Assembly: GCF_023638035.1 (NCBI RefSeq)
Contig: NZ_JAKRVX010000012.1
Coordinates: 1 to 40,426, forward strand
Source of the DNA: Natronocalculus amylovorans
Lineage (GTDB): Archaea > Halobacteriota > Halobacteria > Halobacteriales > Haloferacaceae
Direction: 5' to 3'
DNA length: 40,426 bases
This document shows positions 19,255-28,776 of this stretch, piece by piece. Positions within the stretch are counted from its first letter, which is position 1. Every line of letters begins with the position of its first letter. Made by a program: the position numbers and the translations under genes. The notes beneath the pieces are model-generated. The model was not told the DNA's origin and did not search any database. It worked only from the letters and a program-made list of their open reading frames with translations.

Positions 19255-21294
19255 TTAGTTCAGTTTGAAAACAGCGGCATCCTCAACGAGGAGGCCGTTT
19301 TCGGATGCACGATTCTCACCGGAAACGAGGTCTGTTGCATCAACCGTGACGTCGACACCGACCTCTACGTCTCCTTCCGCAAAGTTGAGACAGACAAGCA
19401 GCGACTCATCTCCTGTGTGCCGGACAAACGCAACTGCATCGTTCGGATGTGCGTTATCAGCGGCTGTCACAGTGTAGTCAATCCGATTGAGATCACCGGT
19501 AGATCCAAGCGAGTCGTATTCGTCGTGAAGTGCGATGAGATCATCATAGTGCGATCGAATTTCATCGCGTGCATGGTTCCATGCAAGCGCATCACGACGA
19601 CCACGCTGACCGAGTTCCTGACCGCCGTAAAGCATTGGAATACCAGGAAGCGTAAAGAGGGCACCAGCCGCAGCCAAGCCGGCATCGTCGCCACATTCAA
19701 CGATGTACCGTGTCTCGTCATGGTTCTCTAGGTAGAGCATAAATGCAGCGTGGTCCGGGAACCCACTTTCCGCTCGGCCATCAATCGCATCTAAGAGGGC
19801 CTCTGCAGGCTCGTTTCCACGGCCGATCTGTCGGAGTGTGAAGTAGAGCGTTGTATCAAAGTGAACATCGAACATTCCTTCGTGGAAGTCTTCGATATAC
19901 GGAATCGTCTCATCTAAAAGCAAAAACTCTCTGTCCTTTGCTTTGATCCGATCGCGGATCTCTTTCCAGAACGAATCAGGAACTGCCCATGCCATATCAC
20001 AGCGGAACCCATCTGCGACTTCGGCCCACTCGTCAACAGCCGCAAGGAGATGCTGTCGGACTTCAAGGTTTGTGTAATCAAAATTAGCAATAAGCTCCCA
20101 ATCAAAGTAGGTTCCTGGCTCGCCGTTGTCCTGCCATTCGTACCAGTCGTAATACGGTGATTCAGGATTCTGGTATGCGGACTCGAAATATGGGTGATCA
20201 CGGGCAGAGTGGTTAAGAACGAGATCAAACAGGACTGCCATGCCGCGCTCGTGTGCTGCATCAACAAATGACTCGTATGCCTCACGCGTTCCAAGATCAT
20301 CCGCAATCGAAAAGAAGTCCGTGATGTTGTACCCATGAGGCTTTCCGTCGTGTTGGAGTACCGGTGTCAACCACAGCGTATCAACACCAAGCTCTTCGAG
20401 GTACGGAAGTCTGTCTTCAAGCGCCTCGAAGGTATTAGTTGCATCTTCGTCATCGGATGCAAAGCCGCGGACGTAGATTTCGTAGAGGGTTGCATCTGTT
20501 GCCCACTCTGGTGGATCGTTGAGTCGGACAATGTCGATCGAATCCGGTGATGGAATCGCTCCAGCGTGTCCGGTTACGTCACTTTCTGTATTGACCACAT
20601 ACTCATCGGTACGCTCAATTGAGACCGCATCAGCAACACTGTAGCTGTCACCAATTGCAACTGCGTGGACTCTGAGCTGTTCAGTGCGTTCGAAGACAGA
20701 GAGTGGGACTTCGACGGTTCGATCGGTGATCGTAACCGCACTTTTTGAGATGCCATCTCGGTCGTCAAGCACGAACTCAACCGAAAGATCGCCAGCCGAT
20801 CGCGACGAGTTCGGGTGTGGTGATGGTGTTGCGTGGATCGTTACAGTCTCTGTCTCTTCGTTGACAGTGCCATCAAGTCTGATACGTGGGCGACCTGTTG
20901 GAAGATTTTGTTGTTCGCCGAGTGCGCCGGAGCCAGAACCGCTAATTCCGCCACTTTGCCCACCAGAGCGTGGGCGAGCAGAACCGCTGAAGCCGCTGTA
21001 GCCGCTGTATCCACTGCGACCCGTTGCGCCGCCAAGACTTGTTGGCCGCTTGTCACTCGAGAAGACACGTATGGTGAGGTTGTGTGTGCCATCTGGTGCA
21101 TCGAGAGCGAGAGTGTATTGCCCTGCGGCGTCAGGAACAAAAGAAATAATCGCATCGCTTCCGAGTTCGACAGTACTTGCGATCGGCGCATCAACAATAG
21201 ACCACGCGTATGCTACGTCTGGATCAGGATTGCGTGGTGCTAATTCAACTGTGTCGCCAACAGCGACAAATCGTGGTGGACCTGGATGGTGCAT
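19255..21294 (-). CDS. Intracellular GH13 alpha-amylase/cyclomaltodextrinase-like enzyme with Gly/Ser linker
   Basis: The 679-residue enzyme has an N-terminal PKD/Ig-like domain (about 1-80), a low-complexity Gly/Ser linker (86-128, with repeated SGYSG units), a second beta domain (135-235) and the GH13 barrel. Catalytic regions are FDLVLNHS (356-363), GFRCDMAW (429-436; nucleophile Asp433), LLLDETIP (acid/base Glu462) and LENHDET (NHD 524-526). No signal peptide is seen, so it probably degrades maltodextrin inside the cell. The start at ATG 21294 fits a TATA element about 31 nt upstream; an extended frame to 21351 adds 19 residues encoded across that promoter. Confidence 0.93.
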   Translation of the reverse strand: MHHPGPPRFVAVGDTVELAPRNPDPDVAYAWSIVDAPIASTVELGSDAIISFVPDAAGQYTLALDAPDGTHNLTIRVFSSDKRPTSLGGATGRSGYSGYSGFSGSARPRSGGQSGGISGSGSGALGEQQNLPTGRPRIRLDGTVNEETETVTIHATPSPHPNSSRSAGDLSVEFVLDDRDGISKSAVTITDRTVEVPLSVFERTEQLRVHAVAIGDSYSVADAVSIERTDEYVVNTESDVTGHAGAIPSPDSIDIVRLNDPPEWATDATLYEIYVRGFASDDEDATNTFEALEDRLPYLEELGVDTLWLTPVLQHDGKPHGYNITDFFSIADDLGTREAYESFVDAAHERGMAVLFDLVLNHSARDHPYFESAYQNPESPYYDWYEWQDNGEPGTYFDWELIANFDYTNLEVRQHLLAAVDEWAEVADGFRCDMAWAVPDSFWKEIRDRIKAKDREFLLLDETIPYIEDFHEGMFDVHFDTTLYFTLRQIGRGNEPAEALLDAIDGRAESGFPDHAAFMLYLENHDETRYIVECGDDAGLAAAGALFTLPGIPMLYGGQELGQRGRRDALAWNHARDEIRSHYDDLIALHDEYDSLGSTGDLNRIDYTVTAADNAHPNDAVAFVRHTGDESLLVCLNFAEGDVEVGVDVTVDATDLVSGENRASENGLLVEDAAVFKLN

Positions 21295-21521
21295 AGTTCT
21301 AGAATAGAATACGGTCACTTTTGTTTTATGTATTGGGGAAGTATTGTTCACTACTGTAGTAAATAACTCCTGTTTATATACACGACAACTGCGTAATATT
21401 GTACCTAATCACTAGACTGGGTGCTGGTTAGCCAGATGTTGCTCCTAATTGGAAGTTTCTGCTGCGGTGGTTCCTGCGAAAAGGCGGCAATACTTATCAG
21501 TCGATATCTATAGATGTGGAT
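21295..21521. promoter_or_regulatory. Divergent control region of the glucan-degrading genes
   Basis: This gap separates the GH13 operon from the GH15 gene. A minus-strand TATA (CATAAAACAA, plus positions 21321-21330) lies about 31 nt before ATG 21294. A plus-strand TATA (AATACTTATC, 21489-21498) lies about 28 nt before ATG 21522. A palindrome ACTAC-T-GTAGT (21350-21360) sits just upstream of the minus promoter, and CTGGTTAGCCAG (21424-21435) is a second inverted repeat. They may be operators of a shared regulator; the regulator is not in the window. Confidence 0.5.
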
Positions 21522-24500
21522 ATGCGACTTCGGACAGCAATTAACGAATACAAAGCCCGCCGCGGATCGGTCTATCCGGAAGAGTGTGCAACAACAGATG
21601 GTGCATTCTCTGCCCATGGTGATCGGCTCGTACATATCACTCCAAGCGGGCACCTTCGAGATTATTCTTCTTCCCTTTCTGGGCTTTATGGGTTGGATCG
21701 CTCCCGGTTAGGTATTGAAACTGACAGCGGGACCCGTTGGTTTGACGAGTTCCAAACCGTACGACAGCACTACTATCGTGAGACCAATTTGGTTGAGACA
21801 GAGTACGATGCAGGTGAGTTTACCGTTCACCAGTATGATCTCACGCTCGGTCGCGCACACGCAACACACGTCGAACTCCGTGGCTCAATTCCGGTGAATG
21901 CGGAGTTGACTGCATTTTTGACCTTTGCACCAGAAGGCACAGAGAGTCAAGTTGGCCGACTTATTCATAATGAAGGTGGGCCTGATGGGTCGAAAGCGGT
22001 CGAAATTTTTCACCGAACAGAACACGATTACGTAACTGCATCAACCGGAATCTCGACAGTCGGTGGCCAGATTCCAGAGCGGTTTGATGAGATTATGTCG
22101 GACGAGCATTTTGAGTTCCCGCGAGACGCGGTGCTTGAAAAATATGAAGATACACACCTTAGCGGCGACGTTGTGGTGAGTGCCCCACTTGAACGATCGG
22201 GGCGCGCCGTACAGACAACCCTCGTCACACAGCTCTCAGATCATACGGAAGTCGATCGAGAAACGGCACTTGCAGATCTCAGACAGTGTGCGATCGATCA
22301 CCAAACCGCAGATGAGATTCGGCAATCAGCACGCGATCGAGCAGATATCCGAATCCCTGAAAGTGCACCAAATGCGACAATTGTTCGACAGGATCTCCGA
22401 TCATTGTCGCTCCTTACTGCACCGACCGGCGTACATATTGCCGGGCCGGAGTTTGACCCATTCTACGCACACTCAGGCGGTTACGGCTACACATGGTTCC
22501 GCGACGAATCCGAAACGGGGCGGTATCTACTCACCTCCAATGAGCTGCTAGGACTAGACATTGCAGACGAACTCATTGCGACTGCACAGTTCCTTTGTGA
22601 GACACAGTCAGCAGACGGGAGCTGGTCGCACAGAGCATGGGCAATTGATGGCTCTATTGCTCCGGGATGGGCGCATGGACGGCTCGAAGGAAACAAGCCT
22701 GATGAGTATCAAGCCGATCAAACCGCAAGTGCAATTACATTCCTTACGGACGTGCTTACAGCCCACGAAGCGGATATTAGCGAGACAACAACAGACGAAA
22801 TTGTACGAACGATCGAAGCCGGTGTTGAGTCGCTTGATGAAACAATCGCTGACAATGGGTTACCACAGCGGTGTCAGAATCTCTGGGAAAACATGTCCGG
22901 ACAGTTTACTCATACTGCTGCGACATACCTCACCGCCTACGCAACCATTGCGGACGCATCCGTTCCGGTATCGCTTCAAGCCCACGCTGAGTCGAAAGCG
23001 GAGGATGTGTTTGAGGCGATCGACCAACTATGGTCCGCTGAGAGAGAGGCATATGGCCTTCGGTTAGATTATGGCTCACTTGACAATCGGCTTGACTCGG
23101 CTGGATTTGCGCTCGTAGACGCATTCCGAGCCTACGATACAATTTCGGAGATTGATGAGAAGTCCATTAAGAAGCTTTGTTCGCACGTGAAGACGCTCTC
23201 AGAGGAACTCTATCGCGATCCAAACGGCCCTGTGGAAGGGCTGATTCGGTTTGAAGGCGACGGATGGCGAAAAAGTGGACAGAGCGAATCAAAAGTGTGG
23301 TCCGTATCGACCGGATGGGGTGCTACCGCGAACGCCCTGCTGGGTGCATTTTTGGATGCCCGCGGTGATGATGCAGATGCGGTATTCGATCGGGCAGGTG
23401 AGCTCTATATGTTGCTACTATCTGAAGGGCCGCTCACAACGAATGCGGGATATCTGGCAGAACAGGTGTTCGATGACGGACGACATGACAGCGCAACACC
23501 GCTTGGCTGGTCACATGCACTCCGACTCCACACAACTGCAGTGCTGCGGGAGTATGATGCACTCCCAACAAGTGCAGAGACGCCGTCCGGGCCGGGCGAT
23601 CAACCACACTGGACAACTGGCGAAAAATACGGTGTTGGGACAGTCGCAGATCATGGTGCAGAGGAGCCATCAAAAGTCTGGTTTACACTAACCGAAGGTG
23701 CACTGACAGAGCTTCGATTCCCACGGATCGACCTAATGAACATCCGAACGGTTGACTTTCTGATTGTCGATGCGGATGAAGATTCAGACTATACCGCTCG
23801 TACATACAATGAAACACGCCGAGATGACGAGAACGAAACCGTTACTCGTCGCGTGGAACCAGTCGAAACTGATGCACTCTCGTTCCGCCATATCATCGAA
23901 GAGAAAGGTGATGGACGGGGACACGAATGGAAACTCGTTGTTGAGTACGCGGTTGATCCAAATCATGATGCACTCCTTGCTGATGTACAGTTTACTGCTG
24001 GCAACGGCTCCGAATATGAGCTGTATGCGATCGCAGATACGTCGTTGACAAATACTGGCACTGCCGATCGGGGGCTCACACTTGGAAAAGCAGGTGGGTT
24101 CCATGTTGCCGCGCGTGATTCAAGTGCTTATGATGCGGACGCAAGTTCGCTGCTAGTTGATGAGAACGGCGAGCCATACAGCGTTGCTGTTGCAATGACA
24201 ACGCCAAACCGATTTGATTGGGCGACCGTTGGTGTTGCAGGCAGCGAGCATCTCACCCAGCTATTCTCGGACGGAGTGCAACCAGCCGCACAGAACCGCG
24301 CTGATAATGCGAATGTGGTCTTGGTTGGTCGGTTTGGGGTTGGAGATATTGATGAAACGCTTGCAATTGGCTTTGGAGAGAACGCAGATACCGCAGCAGC
24401 ACTCGGTGAGGCAGAGGGTGCGATCGCCAGATCGTTTGAAACCGTTCGAGCGGACTATATCAACACCTGGCGGACGTGGCTCGATGATAAACCACTTCCA

Positions 24501-26045
24501 GACAGTGTTGCAGGTGATGCCGTACTGGAGCCACAGTACCTGAGCTGTCTGATGGCACTTCGAGCAGTTGAAGATAAAACGTTCCTCGGGGCAGGGATTG
24601 CATCGCCGTCAGTCCCGTGGGGAGAAGTTGTTGACGCCGAAGAAGAACGAGGGTATGGATACAACTTCGTTTGGTCGCGTGATCTATATCAGGTGTTTAC
24701 TGTCTTTGAGGCGATCGGTGATATCAAGACTGCACAGGATGCGCTTGAGTACATCTACAACTACCAACAAGACAAAGAAGGGTTCATTCCTCAGAATACC
24801 TACGTAAACGGAACTACCCGTTGGGGTGGTGAACAGATGGATAACATCTCGTTCCCACAGGTGATGGCATATCAACTTCGAGAGCGTGGGGTAACATTTG
24901 ATGATGCCTCCTACGATTTCAGCAATATCAAAGCATCCGCAGATTACGTTGCTCGGAATGGTCCACCAACAGCCCAAGAGCGTTGGGAAGAAGAAGCCGG
25001 CTACTCTCCATCATCGATTGCTGCAGAGGTTGCAGGTCTTGTCTGTGCGGCTGACCTTGCGATCGAGGAATCGAAACTTGCAGATGCGCTGATCTGGCTT
25101 GGGTTGGCAGATGAGTGGACCGATCGGGTTGAAGAGTGGTGTGCAACCGAAACCGGAACAGAACTGCACACAAACACGCCATACTATGTCCGCGTAACTC
25201 GGGATGGCAACCCGGAGGCAGGTCATCTTCGGACACTTGCGAATGCTGGCCCAACGCTTGACGAGCGAGAGATCATTGATGGTGGGTTCCTTGAGCTAAC
25301 TCGGCTCGGAATTAAGTCGTGGGACGATCAGATCATTCAAAACTCGTTAGCTGAGGTTGATAAGACGATTCGTGTCGATACACCAGTTGGCCCTGCATTC
25401 TATCGCTACAACGGCGACGGGTACGGTGAGCGTGCTGTTGGAGACGAAGGTGCACCATGGTCCGTTGAAACAAAAGGCAAAGGTCGCCTGTGGCCGATAT
25501 TCTCGGGTGAACGTGGCGAATATGAGCTACTCGCAGGAACGGCTGATGGTGACCTTGCACCGGAGAATCTCTTAGAGACGATGGCAGGCTTTGCAAATAG
25601 CGGTCGAATGCTTGCCGAACAGGTTTGGGACCGTGGTCACAGTACCGATTACAACTGGGAGTTTGGTGAAGGGACTGGCTCTGCAACGCCGCTCGCTTGG
25701 AGTATGGCACAGTTCATTCGGTTGGCCCACGGCGTCGCTGCGGGCACGCCGGTTGAGATGCCACGCGTTGTTTCCGATCGGTACATAAACAAAGCGCGGC
25801 CAGAAGGTCCATCACTTCGGGTTGAAAGCCGAATCATCGACAACCGGCTCCAAATTACTGGCGAAACAGACGGAGACGTTATTGGCGTAAAAGCAAATGA
25901 CGACACGACGATCGAAACCGACTGTGATGGGACGTTTGAGCTGTTTGTTCCGATCAGTCACGGCGATACAACAGTCACGGTTGCTGCAGCGACAAGTAAA
26001 AAGCTGCGAGATGCGGGCATCTCTGTTGAACGCTTTACGATCTAA
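21522..26045 (+). CDS. Tandem GH15 glucoamylase (two glucan 1,4-alpha-glucosidase domains)
   Basis: The 1507-residue protein contains two glucoamylase-like halves. In the first (about 1-695) the substrate loop YTWFRDE, the acid Glu456 in NLWENMSG and the base Glu647 in LAEQVFDDG are present. In the second (about 710-1425) NFVWSRDLYQ, Glu1156 in RWEEEAGYSPSS and Glu1366 in LAEQVWDRG take these roles, and each half has a SATPLxWS motif. The second half begins with a beta-sandwich domain (about 710-960), as in archaeal/bacterial GH15 enzymes. A C-terminal beta domain (1430-1507) ends the protein. No signal peptide is visible. ATG 21522 is preferred to GTG 21516 by TATA spacing. It releases glucose from alpha-glucans with the neighbouring GH13 enzymes. 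Confidence 0.92.
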   Translation: MRLRTAINEYKARRGSVYPEECATTDGAFSAHGDRLVHITPSGHLRDYSSSLSGLYGLDRSRLGIETDSGTRWFDEFQTVRQHYYRETNLVETEYDAGEFTVHQYDLTLGRAHATHVELRGSIPVNAELTAFLTFAPEGTESQVGRLIHNEGGPDGSKAVEIFHRTEHDYVTASTGISTVGGQIPERFDEIMSDEHFEFPRDAVLEKYEDTHLSGDVVVSAPLERSGRAVQTTLVTQLSDHTEVDRETALADLRQCAIDHQTADEIRQSARDRADIRIPESAPNATIVRQDLRSLSLLTAPTGVHIAGPEFDPFYAHSGGYGYTWFRDESETGRYLLTSNELLGLDIADELIATAQFLCETQSADGSWSHRAWAIDGSIAPGWAHGRLEGNKPDEYQADQTASAITFLTDVLTAHEADISETTTDEIVRTIEAGVESLDETIADNGLPQRCQNLWENMSGQFTHTAATYLTAYATIADASVPVSLQAHAESKAEDVFEAIDQLWSAEREAYGLRLDYGSLDNRLDSAGFALVDAFRAYDTISEIDEKSIKKLCSHVKTLSEELYRDPNGPVEGLIRFEGDGWRKSGQSESKVWSVSTGWGATANALLGAFLDARGDDADAVFDRAGELYMLLLSEGPLTTNAGYLAEQVFDDGRHDSATPLGWSHALRLHTTAVLREYDALPTSAETPSGPGDQPHWTTGEKYGVGTVADHGAEEPSKVWFTLTEGALTELRFPRIDLMNIRTVDFLIVDADEDSDYTARTYNETRRDDENETVTRRVEPVETDALSFRHIIEEKGDGRGHEWKLVVEYAVDPNHDALLADVQFTAGNGSEYELYAIADTSLTNTGTADRGLTLGKAGGFHVAARDSSAYDADASSLLVDENGEPYSVAVAMTTPNRFDWATVGVAGSEHLTQLFSDGVQPAAQNRADNANVVLVGRFGVGDIDETLAIGFGENADTAAALGEAEGAIARSFETVRADYINTWRTWLDDKPLPDSVAGDAVLEPQYLSCLMALRAVEDKTFLGAGIASPSVPWGEVVDAEEERGYGYNFVWSRDLYQVFTVFEAIGDIKTAQDALEYIYNYQQDKEGFIPQNTYVNGTTRWGGEQMDNISFPQVMAYQLRERGVTFDDASYDFSNIKASADYVARNGPPTAQERWEEEAGYSPSSIAAEVAGLVCAADLAIEESKLADALIWLGLADEWTDRVEEWCATETGTELHTNTPYYVRVTRDGNPEAGHLRTLANAGPTLDEREIIDGGFLELTRLGIKSWDDQIIQNSLAEVDKTIRVDTPVGPAFYRYNGDGYGERAVGDEGAPWSVETKGKGRLWPIFSGERGEYELLAGTADGDLAPENLLETMAGFANSGRMLAEQVWDRGHSTDYNWEFGEGTGSATPLAWSMAQFIRLAHGVAAGTPVEMPRVVSDRYINKARPEGPSLRVESRIIDNRLQITGETDGDVIGVKANDDTTIETDCDGTFELFVPISHGDTTVTVAAATSKKLRDAGISVERFTI

Positions 26046-26094
26046 GACTCGCTGAGCAGACGGCCTTTTGCGTCTTGCGTTCCAATACACCAGT

Positions 26095-26574
26095 ATGCCG
26101 ACGTATTCACGGCGAACGCGGATTGCCGCTCCACTATCTACTGTGTGGGATTTTCATTCGACAATTGACGGTCTGCGAACACTGACACCTGAGTGGATGC
26201 ACCTTGATATTGTGAGCGTTCATGGACCGGATGGAGAACTGGATCCAAACATATTGGAGACCGGCTCACAGATCGAGATGTCAATGCAGCCGTTCGGCGT
26301 TGGGCCACGACAGTCGTGGATCTCACGAATTACCGAACGAGAGCGCAAAGATGGATATGCGATGTTTCGTGACGACATGCTTGGTGGCCCATTTGCGCTT
26401 TGGGTTCATACCCACGAGTTCTATGGGGATGGTGATGAGACGATACTGGTTGATACTGTCGAGTATGAACTCCCATTCGGTCCTGTTGGGCGGCTTGGAA
26501 ACCCATTCTCAAAAGTTGGGTTTGAGGGAATGTTCCGCGATCGCCACACAAAGACCAAAGCAGTCTTAGAATAA
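26095..26574 (+). CDS. SRPBCC-superfamily protein (START/polyketide cyclase-like)
   Basis: The 159-residue protein starts with a strand and helix (YSRRTRIAAPLSTVWDFHST) typical of Bet v1/SRPBCC ligand-binding proteins, and ends with a long C-terminal helix region (RLGNPFSKVGFEGMFRDRH). It resembles the widespread archaeal/cyanobacterial family fused or linked to cell-division-type functions, but the ligand is unknown. ATG 26095 was chosen; an upstream in-frame start lies in the GH15 intergenic gap without a good signal. The VOC gene follows 10 bp later, so the two are likely co-transcribed. Confidence 0.8.
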   Translation: MPTYSRRTRIAAPLSTVWDFHSTIDGLRTLTPEWMHLDIVSVHGPDGELDPNILETGSQIEMSMQPFGVGPRQSWISRITERERKDGYAMFRDDMLGGPFALWVHTHEFYGDGDETILVDTVEYELPFGPVGRLGNPFSKVGFEGMFRDRHTKTKAVLE

Positions 26575-26584
26575 CAGGATGTGT

Positions 26585-27004
26585 ATGAACGACGAAACAC
26601 CAGTGATTGATGTGGTCGATTTAGACCATGTTGCAATCCGTGTTCAAGACCTCGACGCTGCATTGACATTCTATGTGGACGTACTTGGAATGGAAACACG
26701 AGATCGCGATCGGTTCGAGAATGGTGACGTCCCGTTTGTATCCCTTGTTGCAGGTGGTCGACACATCCATGTTGTCCCGACAGATGAGTCAATTAACGTC
26801 GAAAATGAGCATATCTGTTATCTGCTTCGATCGAAGCATGTCGATTCAAAAGCAGAGTTAGTGGCTATTTTGGATCAGATTGCAGACGCAGGGTACGACG
26901 TACTTCAAGACGAGCCGAAGAAGCGGTTCGGAGCATATGGCCGTGGGTGGGCTGGATATGTCCGTGACCCAGATGGTCGGATCGTAGAATTAAAACTCCA
27001 CTAG
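26585..27004 (+). CDS. VOC-family (glyoxalase/dioxygenase fold) protein
   Basis: The 139-residue protein has a single vicinal-oxygen-chelate domain: DLDHVAIRVQDLDAALTFYVDVLGM supplies the first metal His, and the second half has GWAGYVRDPDGRIVELKL with the terminal Glu. A His pair (GRHIHVV) may complete the site. The reaction is unknown; dimers of such domains act as isomerases, dioxygenases or resistance proteins. ATG 26585 has AGGA 5 nt upstream at 26576-26579; an in-frame ATG at 26579 would overlap that signal. Confidence 0.87.
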   Translation: MNDETPVIDVVDLDHVAIRVQDLDAALTFYVDVLGMETRDRDRFENGDVPFVSLVAGGRHIHVVPTDESINVENEHICYLLRSKHVDSKAELVAILDQIADAGYDVLQDEPKKRFGAYGRGWAGYVRDPDGRIVELKLH

Positions 27005-27027
27005 GCGGAGATCGTTATCTGGCACAC

Positions 27028-28731
27028 TCAGTGCTCAGTCGTAATCATAAATTTCGCGCCGCCTTCTTCGCTTTCAGTAACTGTGATTTCCCATCCATGG
27101 GCTTGCACAATCGTTTGGACGATCGATAGCCCTAGTCCAGTTCCATCGTCACTGGTGTATCCGTGTTCAAAGACAGTATCACGAGCGGATTGTGGGATAC
27201 CAGGACCGTTATCTGCGACAAAAAACCCATCTGGAGTCCCTGAGACAGTGATTTTCGTCTTAGGCCCTGCATGTTCCGCCGCATTCCGAAAGAGATTTTC
27301 AAGCACTTCCGTCAACCGAGTCTCATCAGCAACGATTGTTCCCAGGTTATTTGTCGTATACGTCATCGATGCGGTGTCAACATTATCCCATGCATTCTCT
27401 ACAACCATTTTAAGTGAAGTTGGTGAAACAGTGCCGATCGCTTTGCCTTCTTGAGCGAGAGTAAGTAGGTCGTCTAAGAGATTATGCATCCGATCAGCAG
27501 CTCTAATTGCGGGTTCGAGTTGGGCTGTATTTTCAGTTTCATACGCGAGTTCGGTGTACCCTTTGACGATGTTGAGTGGGTTTTGCAGGTCATGACTAAT
27601 TACGGATGCGAACCGCTCGAGACGCTCATTCTGTTTACTAAGACGCTGTTGGTGGCGGTGCTGTTGTTCTGTATATGCGATAAGTTCCCCAACAGTCCGT
27701 AGCCGTTCAACTGTTGTCTCTGACCAGTGTTTGTTGCTGACTGACTCAACCGTAAGTACGCCAACGAGTTCCCAGTCAACAACCATTGGAATGGCAAGGA
27801 GCGACTGAACACCTCGGGCTTCCAAAAATCGCTCAACAGTGTCTGTCTCTCTGGTGTGATCATCCTCCTGCAGTTCACTGCCAGCTGAAACCTGTGTGAG
27901 TGGATCAGAATGGGTATTGGTCCTGATTGGACGCTTCGTTTTTATTAGCTGGGTGTCGGATCCATGTATACGTGGACCCGTTTTATTTGTTGTCGGTGGT
28001 AGAGGCAATCGTATCGTATTAAATGAACTCTGAAGTGCTTCTCCATGTGGAAGGTCTTCTATTGCTAACCGGGCGGTATCAGTATCGGTGACAGTGAGTT
28101 GGTCTGTACTCCACTGGTGTGTTTGGGTGAGCATTTCTATGTCTGCGCCCCACCGATATACTGTGCAGCGATCGACTCCAATCGCGGTCCCAACGGATTC
28201 AAGCGACCATTTGATTTTTGTATCAACCTCATCCGCGGCCGCACTCATCAACGATCGCGATACATCAAGCACAACATCTTCAATAGAGGCACCAGCGCTG
28301 GATTCAATTGAGCCAATCGCAGTGAGAAGCCCCACAACTCCCTCTCTGCGATATTGCTCGGGTGGAAGTTGGTTGGAGTCACATGACGGTCCCGATTCAA
28401 CCGAGTTGATGTGGTAAACAACTTCTGTAACACCAAGCTGGTATGCGGTATGAACTACCGAACCAACAACAGGTGGTGTATAGTATATTGTTGGAATCTG
28501 TGAAATTACGGATTCAACACTGAAAAGCGTCTCAAGCGGGGGGCTCGAACCGCTCTCATTTGAACCGTCTATTATAAAACAGTCGACCCCGGCCTGGAGT
28601 TGTGTGTGCACATCTGATCGCGTTGTTGCGGTCATCACCTTCCAGTGACTGTTTATATTGTCACCCAAAATATTGGAGCCGTCGTCGCTCGTGTATAAGA
28701 GAATATGAAAATTGCGGCCCCGAGTATCCAT
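27028..28731 (-). CDS. Sensor histidine kinase with N-terminal receiver-like and GAF domains
   Basis: The 567-residue soluble kinase has a CheY-like N-terminal fold (about 8-110; FIIDG with Asp55 where a phospho-Asp could sit, but no clear acidic pocket), a GAF domain (about 150-350, interrupted by a polar insert at 245-300), a HisKA helix with ISHDLQNPLN (phospho-acceptor His380) and a HATPase domain with N-box NLFRNAAEH, DNGPGIP and GTGLGLSIV. No transmembrane segment is seen, so it senses a cytoplasmic cue. No response regulator is adjacent. CGATCG sites are about 2.3 per kb here, fewer than in neighbouring metabolic genes. It lies 45 bp after the EamA gene. Confidence 0.93.
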   Translation of the reverse strand: MDTRGRNFHILLYTSDDGSNILGDNINSHWKVMTATTRSDVHTQLQAGVDCFIIDGSNESGSSPPLETLFSVESVISQIPTIYYTPPVVGSVVHTAYQLGVTEVVYHINSVESGPSCDSNQLPPEQYRREGVVGLLTAIGSIESSAGASIEDVVLDVSRSLMSAAADEVDTKIKWSLESVGTAIGVDRCTVYRWGADIEMLTQTHQWSTDQLTVTDTDTARLAIEDLPHGEALQSSFNTIRLPLPPTTNKTGPRIHGSDTQLIKTKRPIRTNTHSDPLTQVSAGSELQEDDHTRETDTVERFLEARGVQSLLAIPMVVDWELVGVLTVESVSNKHWSETTVERLRTVGELIAYTEQQHRHQQRLSKQNERLERFASVISHDLQNPLNIVKGYTELAYETENTAQLEPAIRAADRMHNLLDDLLTLAQEGKAIGTVSPTSLKMVVENAWDNVDTASMTYTTNNLGTIVADETRLTEVLENLFRNAAEHAGPKTKITVSGTPDGFFVADNGPGIPQSARDTVFEHGYTSDDGTGLGLSIVQTIVQAHGWEITVTESEEGGAKFMITTEH

Positions 28732-28776
28732 GTGTGGTAGAACAGGCCAGAGTGCATTAGTTTTGTCTTCTCGATA

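Noticed and set aside
21350-21360. TrmB operator at the glucan genes
   Set aside because: The half-sites TACT/AGTA are 2 bp apart rather than the 7-8 bp I know for TrmB; kept only as a generic palindrome.
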